A stretch of 64,000 nucleotides of DNA, from NCBI RefSeq assembly GCF_003412455.1, contig NZ_QTJU01000016.1:1-64000 (forward strand), in the 5' to 3' direction. Shown one piece after another: positions 7,625 through 17,500 of the stretch. This DNA comes from Deminuibacter soli. Its GTDB lineage: Bacteria > Bacteroidota > Bacteroidia > Chitinophagales > Chitinophagaceae. The first letter of the stretch is position 1, and every line of letters begins with the position of its first letter. A program made the position numbers and the translations under genes. The notes below the pieces were generated by a model that was not told the origin of the DNA, searched no databases, and saw only the letters and a list, made by a program, of their open reading frames with translations.

Positions 7625-8518
7625 ATGGGCAAACACGCGTACGTATTTCCAGGCCAGGGAAGCCAGTTCAGTGGAATGGGCAAAAACCTGTACGAATCCA
7701 ATACCGCTGCCAAACAATTATTTGAGCAGGCCAATGATAGCCTGGGTTTTAAAATAAGCGACGTCATGTTCACCGGCACCGAAGAGGCACTGAAACAGAC
7801 TGCAGTTACGCAACCTGCTGTTTTCCTGCACTCCGTAGCTGCCTATCAAACCATTGAAAACGCGGTACCTGATATGGTAGCCGGTCATTCGCTGGGTGAA
7901 TTTTCTGCACTGGTAGCCAACGGCACACTACTGTTTACCGATGCATTGAAACTGGTGAGCCTGCGCGCAAAAGCCATGCAGAAGGCCTGTGAAATAACGC
8001 CTTCAACCATGGCTGCCGTACTGGCCCTGGATGACGCGAAAGTAGAAGAAATATGCGCCGCTGTTCAGCAGGAAACCGGTGAAATAGTGGTGGCTGCCAA
8101 CTATAACTGCCCTGGCCAGCTGGTAATCAGCGGTACGGTAAAAGGGGTTGAAATTGCCTGCGAACGCATGAAAGCTGCAGGTGCCAAACGCGCGCTGGTG
8201 CTGCCTGTGGGCGGTGCTTTTCACTCACCCCTGATGGAACCTGCACGTGAAGAACTGGCTGCTGCTATTGAAGCAACCACGTTTAACACGCCTAAATGCC
8301 CGGTTTACCAGAATGTGGTGGCCAAAGCCGTAACAGACGCGGCTTCCATTAAGCAAAACCTGATTAACCAGTTAACCGGCGCCGTGCGCTGGACACAAAG
8401 TGTACAGGCAATGCTGGCTGATGGCGCAACTGAATTTACAGAGGCTGGTCCTGGTAAAGTATTACAGGGACTGGTTGCGAAGATTGATAAGAATGCCGTG
8501 GTAAATGGTGTAAACTAG
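7625..8518 (+). CDS. fabD: Malonyl-CoA:ACP transacylase
   Basis: The protein is 297 residues and transfers malonyl from CoA to acyl carrier protein for fatty acid synthesis in the cytoplasm. It has the N-terminal VFPGQGSQFSGMG, the nucleophile elbow GHSLGEFSAL (Ser89) and the catalytic-His segment GGAFHSPLM. It is full length. It is monocistronic between folE and a clear terminator, and fabH of the same pathway lies 1.2 kb further on. Confidence 0.95.
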   Translation: MGKHAYVFPGQGSQFSGMGKNLYESNTAAKQLFEQANDSLGFKISDVMFTGTEEALKQTAVTQPAVFLHSVAAYQTIENAVPDMVAGHSLGEFSALVANGTLLFTDALKLVSLRAKAMQKACEITPSTMAAVLALDDAKVEEICAAVQQETGEIVVAANYNCPGQLVISGTVKGVEIACERMKAAGAKRALVLPVGGAFHSPLMEPAREELAAAIEATTFNTPKCPVYQNVVAKAVTDAASIKQNLINQLTGAVRWTQSVQAMLADGATEFTEAGPGKVLQGLVAKIDKNAVVNGVN

Positions 8519-8530
8519 AGCGCAGCTTTT

Positions 8531-8554
8531 AGCGGATAGCGGATAGCGATTAGC
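8531..8554 (+). repeat. Heptad array, family B (AGCGGAT-type)
   Basis: Three 7-bp units (AGCGGAT, AGCGGAT, AGCGATT) and the start of a fourth lie directly after fabD. A second array of this family is at 38166-38186. Confidence 0.6.
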
Positions 8555-8578
8555 TTTCCCAAAGCGGATTTTATAAGA

Positions 8579-8617
8579 AACGGATGATCTACCTAGCGGG
8601 ATCATCCGTTTTATTTT
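8579..8617. terminator. Terminator between fabD and the GNAT gene
   Basis: A perfect 10-bp stem (AACGGATGAT 8579-8588, ATCATCCGTT 8601-8610) is followed by TTATTTT. The genes are convergent, so it may serve both. Confidence 0.8.
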
Positions 8618-8630
8618 ATAATATATTATA

Positions 8631-9083
8631 CTAAGCCACGGTAAGTGCGCAATTCACCCATTCGGGATCGAGGGTGGCATTGAGTTTTTTGTAGAAGCGG
8701 ATGGCGGGCTCATTCCATTCGAGTACCTGCCAGGCAATGCCATTGTAGTGTTGTTTTTTAGCTTCTTCAATCAGGGCATCAAACAGCAGGGAGCCGATGC
8801 CTTTGCCGCGCCATGCTTCGGTTACCAGCAGGTCTTCGAGGTACATGCGCTGCCCTTTCCAGGTAGAGTAGCGGATGTAATAGAGTGCGAAACCGACTAC
8901 CTGGTTACCGGCTTCGGCTACAAAGGCCCACCATACCGGTTTGCTGCCAAAGCCGCTTTCTTCAAAATGTTCCTGGGAAACGGTGACTTCCTGCGGGGCT
9001 TTTTCAAAAACGGCGAGTTCGTGCACCAGTTCCATCATGCGGGCGCAATCTTTTCGCTCTGCTTTGCGTATGGTTATGCTCAT
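8631..9083 (-). CDS. GNAT-family N-acetyltransferase (SSAT-like)
   Basis: The 150-residue protein has a single GNAT domain that transfers acetyl from acetyl-CoA to an amine. The acetyl-CoA loop is RGKGIGSLLF, preceded by the MYLEDLLVTEAWRG strand, which is characteristic of the diamine/thialysine acetyltransferase (SSAT) branch. WNEPAIRFYKKLNA is the usual C-terminal signature. Substrate (polyamine, thialysine or other small amine) is inferred only from that similarity. Confidence 0.85.
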   Translation of the reverse strand: MSITIRKAERKDCARMMELVHELAVFEKAPQEVTVSQEHFEESGFGSKPVWWAFVAEAGNQVVGFALYYIRYSTWKGQRMYLEDLLVTEAWRGKGIGSLLFDALIEEAKKQHYNGIAWQVLEWNEPAIRFYKKLNATLDPEWVNCALTVA

Positions 9084-9125
9084 GTTTGGTAAAAATACTT
9101 TCCACGAAGTTAAAAGAACAGCGGC

Positions 9126-9569
9126 TTATGGCGCCACCGTCCATACAGAAGTGCGGCCCAGCATAGAGAAACTACAGATATATCCTTTCAGTTTTAATTC
9201 ATTACCACCTGCCTGCAGGGTAAGTTTGCCGCAATAGGTTTTACCGGTCTTGGGGTCGTACACAGTGCCGCCTTCATACACGCCTTCTGTTTTGCCTTTG
9301 GTGAAGCCTTTGAGAATGGGATAGTTCATGAGCGGGGTATTGCGGAGGCTTTCGTTGGGATTTTTGCTATCTGTTCGTGGTTTGCCATTTGCGTCGGTGG
9401 CATCCTGCATCCACACCAGTTTGCCGTATAATTTGCCATCTACCGCTTTGTATACTTCAATTTTGGCGGTCTTTTCCTCGTTAAACCAGGTTTTTTCAAT
9501 GGGCTCTTTCTGGGCAAATGCAGCAAGTGTGCACAGGCAGAGCAAGGCAGCTAACAGGTAATTTTTCAT
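9126..9569 (-). CDS. Secreted DUF2147 family protein
   Basis: This encodes 147 residues. A signal peptide (hydrophobic core LLAALLCLCTLAAFAQ) is followed by a single small beta-rich domain. The features YDPKTGKTYCGKLTLQ, LKLKGYI and LGRTSVWT fit the DUF2147 family as I remember it. The function of the family is not known to me; it is probably a periplasmic ligand-binding or lipocalin-like protein. It is 42 bp downstream of the GNAT gene start on the same strand. Confidence 0.8.
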   Translation of the reverse strand: MKNYLLAALLCLCTLAAFAQKEPIEKTWFNEEKTAKIEVYKAVDGKLYGKLVWMQDATDANGKPRTDSKNPNESLRNTPLMNYPILKGFTKGKTEGVYEGGTVYDPKTGKTYCGKLTLQAGGNELKLKGYICSFSMLGRTSVWTVAP

Positions 9570-9610
9570 GTATATATAAAACGTAATGTACGTGCAAAAG
9601 TTGCCCGCTC

Positions 9611-9650
9611 AATTTGAAAATTTGAAAGTGCGCTAATTTGAAAATGGCAT
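9611..9650 (+). repeat. Octad array, family C (AATTTGAA-type)
   Basis: The 8-bp register has AATTTGAA, AATTTGAA, one unrelated unit, AATTTGAA, then AATGGCAT. An oppositely oriented array of the same family is at 9731-9763, with the terminator at 9694 between them. Confidence 0.6.
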
Positions 9651-9693
9651 ACAACTGCCTGATAGGTAGATTACTAAATGGCTATTAACAAGC

Positions 9694-9725
9694 AAAGCGC
9701 CGGGCAGGGCCGGCGCTTTTTTTAT
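9694..9725. terminator. Strong intrinsic terminator in the fabH-DUF2147 spacer
   Basis: The 10-bp perfect stem AAAGCGCCGG (9694-9703) / CCGGCGCTTT (9710-9719) is followed by seven T. For minus-strand fabH transcripts the A run on the other side is short, so polarity best fits the plus strand, but it may work both ways. Confidence 0.75.
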
Positions 9726-9730
9726 TTTGT

Positions 9731-9763
9731 ATTGCATTTTCAAATTGTCACATTGTCAAATTA
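9731..9763 (-). repeat. Octad array, family C, inverted, starting at the fabH stop codon
   Basis: On the minus strand the units AATTTGAC, AATGTGAC, AATTTGAA and AATGCAAT follow in register, beginning within the TAA stop codon of fabH. Confidence 0.6.
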
Positions 9764-10756
9764 GCCGTTGTAGGCCCATTTGATCCAGGCGGCGCCCCAG
9801 GTGAAACCGCCGCCGAAGGCTGCGAGTACCAGGTTGTCGCCTTTTTTGAGCTGGTTTTCCCATTCCCACAGGCAAAGGGGGATGGTACCTGCAGTGGTAT
9901 TGCCAAAGCGATGGATGTTGATCATCACCTTTTCTTTAGGCAGTCCCATGCGGTTGGCAGTTGCGTCGATAATGCGCAGGTTGGCCTGGTGGGGTACCAG
10001 CCAGGAAATATCATCGGCAGAGAGGTTATTGCGTTCCATAAGCTGAGCGCTTACATCGGCCATGCCGGTTACGGCAAATTTAAACACGGTTTTACCTTCC
10101 TGGTAAGCATAGTGTTCGCGGGCGGTAACGGTTTCAATAGTGGCTGGTTTTAAAGAACCGCCTGCTTTCATGTGCAGGAAATCGCGGCCGCTGCCGTCGC
10201 TTTTGAGGATAGAATCCAGTAGGCCTTCGCCTTCGTTATTGGCTTCGAGCAGCACAGCGCCGGCGCCGTCGCCGAAAATAATGCAGGTAGTACGGTCGGT
10301 GTAATCGATAATAGAGCTCATTTTATCTACCCCAACCACGATTACCTTTTTATAGCGGCCACTTTCGATAAAGCTGGCACCTGTGGTAAGGCCATATAAA
10401 AAGCCGCTGCAGGCGGCACTCATGTCAAAACCCCAGGCGTTGGTAGCGCCTATTTTGTCGGAAATTATATTGGCAGTGGCAGGAAACACCATATCGGGCG
10501 TTACCGTGGCACAAATGATACAGTCAATTTCTTTGGGGTCGAGGTTTCTTTTGCGGAGGATTTCCTGGATGGCTGGAACGGCCATATCGCTGCTGGCCTT
10601 GCCTTCTCCTTTTAATATTCTGCGTTCTTCTATACCCGTACGGCTCTTAATCCATTCGTCTGAGGTTTCTACAATCTTTTCAAGTTCAGCGTTGGTAAGC
10701 CTGTATTCCGGCACATACCCGCCTACGGCGGTAATGGCTGCTGTTATTTTATTCAT
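9761..10756 (-). CDS. fabH: 3-oxoacyl-ACP synthase III
   Basis: The 331-residue thiolase-fold enzyme condenses acyl-CoA with malonyl-ACP to start fatty acid chains. The catalytic triad is visible as Cys116 ([10 protein letters not shown]), His256 (VPHQANLRI) and Asn286 ([10 protein letters not shown]). The C-terminal [13 protein letters not shown] is typical. The start is set at ATG 10756 ([17 protein letters not shown]), five codons inside the longest frame, because a -7 element lies just upstream and the family begins there. In this phylum FabH often prefers branched primers; specificity here is not readable. Confidence 0.93.
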   Translation of the reverse strand: MNKITAAITAVGGYVPEYRLTNAELEKIVETSDEWIKSRTGIEERRILKGEGKASSDMAVPAIQEILRKRNLDPKEIDCIICATVTPDMVFPATANIISDKIGATNAWGFDMSAACSGFLYGLTTGASFIESGRYKKVIVVGVDKMSSIIDYTDRTTCIIFGDGAGAVLLEANNEGEGLLDSILKSDGSGRDFLHMKAGGSLKPATIETVTAREHYAYQEGKTVFKFAVTGMADVSAQLMERNNLSADDISWLVPHQANLRIIDATANRMGLPKEKVMINIHRFGNTTAGTIPLCLWEWENQLKKGDNLVLAAFGGGFTWGAAWIKWAYNG

Positions 10757-10781
10757 GCGAAAATAATTCAAATGAGGTGGG

Positions 10782-10789
10782 CAAAGGTA
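10782..10789 (-). promoter_or_regulatory. Putative -7 element (TACCTTTG) of fabH
   Basis: There is an exact TAnnTTTG match on the minus strand 26 bp upstream of the fabH start. No clear -33 TTTG is present. Confidence 0.5.
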
Positions 10790-10891
10790 GTTGATTTACG
10801 AATTGCTTGCAGGTTTCAGGGTTCCAAGTTTCCTTTGCGTTAAGGCCTGCACACTGGCTGGGATGAATATTGGTTTTGTGGGGAAATACCC

Positions 10892-10899
10892 TATTTTTG
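10892..10899 (+). promoter_or_regulatory. Putative -7 element (TATTTTTG) of ruvA-sprA
   Basis: There is an exact TAnnTTTG match 12 bp before the ruvA ATG, which would give a nearly leaderless transcript. The nearest TTTG (10875-10878) is 13 bp away, closer than standard. Confidence 0.45.
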
Positions 10900-10911
10900 A
10901 GTTTCCAGTAT

Positions 10912-11505
10912 ATGATAGCATTTGTAAGAGGTAATTTTGTGCACAAAACACCGGCACAGGTGGTGGTAGATGTAAATGGCGTTGGGTATGACCTGCATAT
11001 AAGTCTGCATACCTATTCATCGATCAGTAATATTGACAAAGGTCAGCTGTTTACCTATCTTCACATTACTGAAAATGCGCAAACCCTGTATGGCTTTTTT
11101 GAACAGTCTGAGAAGGAATTGTTTTTACAGTTGATCAGTGTATCCGGAATAGGGGCTTCTACAGCCAGAATGATGCTGTCGGGTATGAAACCAGAGGAAA
11201 TTGTAAAAGCCATTGTACAGGGAAATGCCAAACTGCTTGAAAGCATCAAGGGTATTGGCCGGAAAACAGCCGAAAGGCTGATACTGGAACTGAGGGAGAA
11301 ACTGGCCAAACAGCATATGGACAGCCCGCTGACCACCACCACTGCTGCACATCAACCCGTTGAAAACGACGCACTGCAGGCCCTGGTAGCGTTGGGGATA
11401 GCTCGTAATGCCGCTGAAACAGCCGTACAGAAGGTTTTAAAACAACACGGGGATAATGCACCCGGACTGGAGCAATTAATCAAATCAGCACTTAAAAACC
11501 TGTAA
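10912..11505 (+). CDS. ruvA: Holliday junction branch migration protein RuvA
   Basis: The 197-residue protein tetramerises on Holliday junctions and recruits RuvB for branch migration. The N-terminal OB domain begins MIAFVRGNFVHKTPAQVVVDVNGVGYDLHI. The helix-hairpin-helix pair shows SVSGIGASTARMML and SIKGIGRKTAERLILELREKL. The C-terminal three-helix RuvB-binding domain follows (ALQALVALGIARNAAETAV). ATG 10912 matches the family start; the frame extends 14 codons upstream without support. Only 40 bp separate it from sprA, so co-transcription is likely. Confidence 0.95.
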   Translation: MIAFVRGNFVHKTPAQVVVDVNGVGYDLHISLHTYSSISNIDKGQLFTYLHITENAQTLYGFFEQSEKELFLQLISVSGIGASTARMMLSGMKPEEIVKAIVQGNAKLLESIKGIGRKTAERLILELREKLAKQHMDSPLTTTTAAHQPVENDALQALVALGIARNAAETAVQKVLKQHGDNAPGLEQLIKSALKNL

Positions 11506-11545
11506 GCTATAGCGAGAATTCTACTTAAACAGAGCTAACTAGAAA

Positions 11546-14500
11546 TTGACTCAGCAATCTTGTTTTACCCGTATACTCCTTTTAACAGCAGTTACCTGGC
11601 TATGCTGTGCCGTACCCGCTTTTTCCCAGAAGAAAGACAGTACTGCGCGCAGGTCAGACTCGTTGCATTTTCCATTACAAGACCGCCGCGGCGACCCTTT
11701 TACCTGGAAAAACAGGAACCCTTTTGACCTCAAAGATACCAGTTACCTGAAACGCACCATCGAGTACGACCCTGTTACCAAACAATACTATATTATTGAA
11801 AAAGTAGGCAACCAGTACTTCCGCAAGCCTACTTATCTCAGCTTCGAAGAATTCTGGAAACTGCAGAGCCGGCAGGCAGAAGATGATTATTTTAACCAGC
11901 GCGCGAATACCCTCTATGATCTGAATAAAAAGGTGGCAAGGCCCAGGATGCAGATGTACAATAAACTGTTCGATCGCATTTTTGGCGCTGATTCCAATGG
12001 ATTGAAGATAGATATCCGCCCTTCCGGTACAGTAGATCTTTCGCTTGGTTACCAGGGGCAGAATATTAAAAACCCCACACTACCTGAAAACGCACGCAGA
12101 ACAGGCGGCCTGGATTTTAACATGAACGCCAACGTGCAGGTAATTGGCAATATCGGTAACAAACTGAAGCTGCCGATTAATTATAATACCCTCGCCAACT
12201 TTGATTACGAAAACCAGCTGAAGCTTGATTACCGCGGTATGGATGATGAAATCATCAAATCCATTGAAGCAGGTAATATTTCGTTTCAAAGCAAGGGTAC
12301 ACTGGTGAGCAGCGTGCAAAGCCTGTTTGGTATAAAAACCCAGTTGCAGTTCGGTCGGTTGCTGATAACAGCCGCGCTGGCCAACCAGCGGTCGCAAAAA
12401 CAATCCGTGGCATTGAAAGGCGGGGGGCTTACCCAAACGCTGAACAAGAAGCTGGACGATTACGAAGAGAACAAACACTTTTTGCTGGCGCAGTACTTCC
12501 GCAACAACTATAATAAAACCATGAGCAAACTGCCCGTGGTAAACAGCCAGGTACAGATACTGCGTATGGAAGTATGGGTAACCAACCGTACCGGTACGGC
12601 TACGGATGCGCGCTATGTGGCAGGTTTGATGGACCTTGGTGAAGCACATCCGTACAACCCCATTAACACACCTACTACCACCAACGAACTGCCGCAGAAT
12701 GGCGCCAACACATTATACAGTTACCTGGTAAGCAACCCCAATAACCGCAACCCGAATTTTGTAAACAGCCTGTTGCAGTCAAGGGGATTAACACCGGTAA
12801 ACGAATACGAGAAAACATTTGCGCGCAAGCTGAATACCACCGAATATTACTTTAACCCGCAGGTGGGCTTTTTGTCACTGAACCAGCAGCTGCAGCCGGA
12901 TGATGTTTTAGGTGTAGCCTATCAATATACCTATAACGGCCGCACCTACCAGGTGGGTGAGTTTTCGCAGGACGTAACCGTTGATTCAACACAGGGAGTG
13001 CAGAAAGTACTGTTCCTGAAATTGCTGAAAGCTACATCACAGCGCACCAACCTGCCTATCTGGGACCTGATGATGAAAAACGTTTACTCGCTGGATGTAA
13101 ACAACCTGCAACAGCAGGACTTCAAACTCAATATCCTGTACCAGGACCCCAGCGGCGGTACCAAACCATACCTGCCTGAAAGTGCGCCCGCTGTTCAGGG
13201 TAAAACACTGCTGAACGTATTGAACCTTGACCGGTTAAACAACCGCAATGATCCATTGCCTGATGGTGTGTACGATTACGTGGAAGGATTTACTGTTTTA
13301 TCACAGCAGGGCAAAATCATCTTCCCCGTACTGGAACCATTTGGCCGTGACCTGGATTCACTTGCCTTCCAGGGGCAGCCGCAGGCATTGAAAGATAAAT
13401 ATGTGTTTTACGCTTTGTACGATTCTATCAAAGCCATTGCGCAAACACATGCTAACCTCAACCGCTTTGTGGCACAGGGTACAGCCAAGGGCAGCACCAC
13501 GAATGAAATATCGCTGAATGCCATTAACGTACCGCCGGGATCAGTGACGGTAACAGCAGGCGGGCAACTGTTGCGGGAGAACGTGGATTATGTAATTGAT
13601 TACAGCATCGGCTCACTCAAAATAATTAACCAGGCCATTCTTAACTCGGGCGTGCCGGTAAATGTGCAGTACGAAAACAACGCAGGCTTTGGGTTGCAGC
13701 AACGCAACTTTATGGGATTGCGCCTGGACTATAAGGCCAGCAGTAAACTGAACATCGGTGCCACCATTGAACATTTGGGCGAACGCCCGTTTTTTACAAA
13801 GATGGATATTGGTGATGACCCCATCAGCAATACCATTTATGGTGTTGACTTCAACTACCGCTCTGAATGGCCGGGCCTTACGAGGTTGCTGAATAAACTG
13901 CCGTTTTATAAAAGCAATGCCATGAGTAGCATCAATGCTTATGGTGAAGCAGCGGCGTTAAAACCCGGTCACGCTTCACAGATAGGTAAGGGCAACCAGG
14001 GAGCTGTGTACATTGATGACTTTGAAGGAACGAGCACCAACATCGATCTGCGTTACCCGTTTGTAAACTGGACGCTGGCCTCTACACCGGCAGGTAATGG
14101 CCTGTTCCCGGAAGCAACGCTGGTAGATTCATTGCCCTATGGTAAAAACAGGGCCAAGCTGGCATGGTACAGCATTGAACCGGTACTGCAGGATAAAAAC
14201 AATGCCAACAACCCGCTGCGTAAAGACCTGGATGCATTGAGTGACCCGCGCACGCGTGCGGTGTTTACCAACGAACTGTTTCCGCAGCGTACCACCAACA
14301 TTACTGACGTACAGACTTCCACATTTGACCTTGCTTATTATCCAACAGAAAAAGGTCCGTACAACTTTGAAACCGCCACTTCAGAACTGGATGCCAATGG
14401 CCGTTTCCGTTTTCCGAAAAGAAAATGGGGTGGTATTATGCGCAGCATTGACCAGACAGACTTTGAAACAGCGAACATAGCCTTTGTTGAATTCTGGATG

Positions 14501-17500
14501 CAGGATCCGTTTGTGCTGAACCAGGCGAGCACCGGCGGTAAGCTGATGATTGACCTGGGTAATATCAGCGAAGACATCCTGAAAGATGGCCGCCGCTTTT
14601 ATGAAAACGGGTTGATTACACCGTCACAACCCGCGGCCGTTGACAGCACCGGTGTTTGGGGTGTTACACCTGTTAACCCGATACAGATTACACAGGCATT
14701 CAGCAATGACCCGGCAGAACGCCCCTACCAGGACGTTGGTTTTGATGGTATGAACGATGCGCAGGAAAGAAACAAACGCAGCCAGTACCTGAGTGATCTT
14801 TCTGTGAACTTCCCACAGGGCTCATCGGTTTACCAGGGTGCATTAAACGACCCCTCGAACGATAACTACAAATGGTACCGTGATGCCAGCTTTGATGCTG
14901 CCAACACCGGAATACTCGGTCGTTATAAAAGTTACAATAACCCGCAGGGCAACTCACCTGTGGCAGACCAGAACAACTCACAGTTTTCACCTGCTGCAAC
15001 CCTGTATCCTGATAACGAAGACCTGAACCGCGACAACACCCTCAACGAAACAGAAGAATACTACGAATACCAGATTGACCTGAAACCCGGTATGGATGTG
15101 GGTTTAACGCGTTATATCACTGACAAGCGTGTGATTACCCCGAACGTACCCAATGGCCAGCCAAGACCGGAGAACTGGTATTTGTTCCGCATACCGGTTG
15201 AGAACTTTACTACCAAAGTGGGCCAGATACCTGACTTTAAATCTATCCGTTTTGTAAGAATGTATCTCACGGGTTTTGAAGATTCGGTGGTTACACGTTT
15301 TGCCACCCTGAACCTGGTACGTAACCAGTGGCGTGGTTTTACCTACGACCTTGACACAACCGGAAGCTATACACCCATTGCCACCAATACAGCCACCACG
15401 CTGGATGTGCTGGCTGTTAACGTGGAAGAAAACAGCAGCCGTCAGCCGATTCCTTACGTAATCCCCCCGGGCATTGAACGTGTACAGGTGCTGAGCAACA
15501 ACGGCGTAAACCTGTTGCAGAACGAACAATCGATGAGCCTGCGTATTAAAAACCTGGCAGACGGCGATTCAAGGGCTGTGTTCAAAACCATGAACCTCGA
15601 CTTCAGGCAATATGGTAAACTGTCGATGTTTATACATGCCGAAGCATCGGGTACGCAGCTGCGCGATAATGACCTGAATGCAGTTATCCGCATTGGCCAG
15701 GACTTCCTGAACAACTATTATGAAATTAAGATACCACTGAAAGTAACTGTTCCGGGTAATGCACTTACAGCAGACCAGGTATGGCCTGCAGACAACAATC
15801 TTGACTTCTCGCTGCAGCAGCTGGTGAATCTTAAATTAACGCGCAATGAAAGTGGCGCAGCGGTGAGCCAGATATACCGGCAAATTATCGGTAACAGAAC
15901 GTACTCTATTATGGGTAACCCGAACCTGGGGCAGGTAACCAGCTTTTTGATTGGCGTGGAGAATCCGAAAGACCAATCGGGCATGCCGCTGAACACGGAA
16001 GTATGGGTTAACGAACTGCGTTTATCAGAAATTGATGAACAGGGCGGATGGGCTGCACTGGGCCGTGTGGATGCGCAGCTGGCAGACCTGGGAACCGTAT
16101 CAGTATCGGCCAATACCTACACCGCGGGGTTTGGTAGTATTGACCAGCGTGTAACCGAACGCGCCATGAACGACATGTTCCAGTTTGATGCGGCTACACA
16201 GCTCGACCTTGGTAAACTGGTACCACGCAAAGCAGGCTTCAGCATACCCGTATATGCGAGCATTAACCGCACTGTATCTACACCCAAATACGACCCTTAT
16301 AACCTTGACGTAAAACTGAAAACAGAACTGGGCAGGGTGAGGGATAAGCATGTGCGTGATTCTATTAAAAGCACGGCGCAGGATATAACCACCATTAAAA
16401 CACTGAACTTTACCAACGTGCGGTTTGCGAAACCCACCATGCGACCAAAGTTGTGGAGCCTGAGCAATTTTGACTTTACTTATTCCTATACCAAGTTTGA
16501 ACAGGTGAATCCTGTTATTTTAAAGAACGATGTAACCAAGCAGCGGTTTGGGCTGGGCTATACCTATAACGGGCAGGCTAAATTTATAACACCGTTTACG
16601 AAACTCATCAAAAACAAAAGTAGCTGGCTGGCCTTTCTGCGCGACTTTAACTTTAACCTGAACCCGGCATTACTGGGCTTCAGGGCAGATGTAAACCGGC
16701 AGTTTGGCATGTACATACCACGTATTGTAAACTCTTACGATAACAAGGTAGAACGTGTAGATACTACATACGACAAGTATTTCACCTTTGACCGTTATTA
16801 TAACCTGCGCTGGGATTTGTCGCGCTCACTGAACCTTGACTTCAGCGCCATTAACAATGCCCGTGTAGACGAACCTTATGGCAGGCTGGATACCAAGGCC
16901 AAACGCGATTCGGTATGGAAGAACTTTTTTAAAGGCGGCCGCAACACCATGTACCAGCAAAAAGGAACCTTAACCTATAACCTGCCTTTACAGAAGTTCC
17001 CGTTTGCAGACTGGATACAGGCACACTACAGTTACTCAACCAACTACGATTGGGTAGGCGCAAGCCTGCTAGCCACCAACCTGGGCAATACCATTGAAAA
17101 CGGCCAGCAGAACAGCTTTACGGGTGAATTTGATTTCAGCAGGCTGTATGCAAAATCAAAACTGCTGCGCAGTATAGACATGCCTGCTACACCCAAACCG
17201 AAAGCACCGGCCAACAACAACCCTGCAGCAAAACCACAGCAGGTAAACCCGCTGGATACGCTGCCTACACGCGAGCAGGTAATCAAAGGATTGAAAGGAA
17301 AACAGAAAAGAGAAGCATTGCGCAAATGGCGCAGGCAACGCCGTGAAGCCAAACGGGCAGCGCGACTGATGCGTGCCAACCAGCCGCAGGAAGTAAATGG
17401 CTTTGTACGTACTGCGGGCGGATTGTTGCTGATGGTGAAACGGGTATCTATTAACTACACGGCCAACCTTGCCAGCCGTGTGCCGGGTTATATGGACAGT

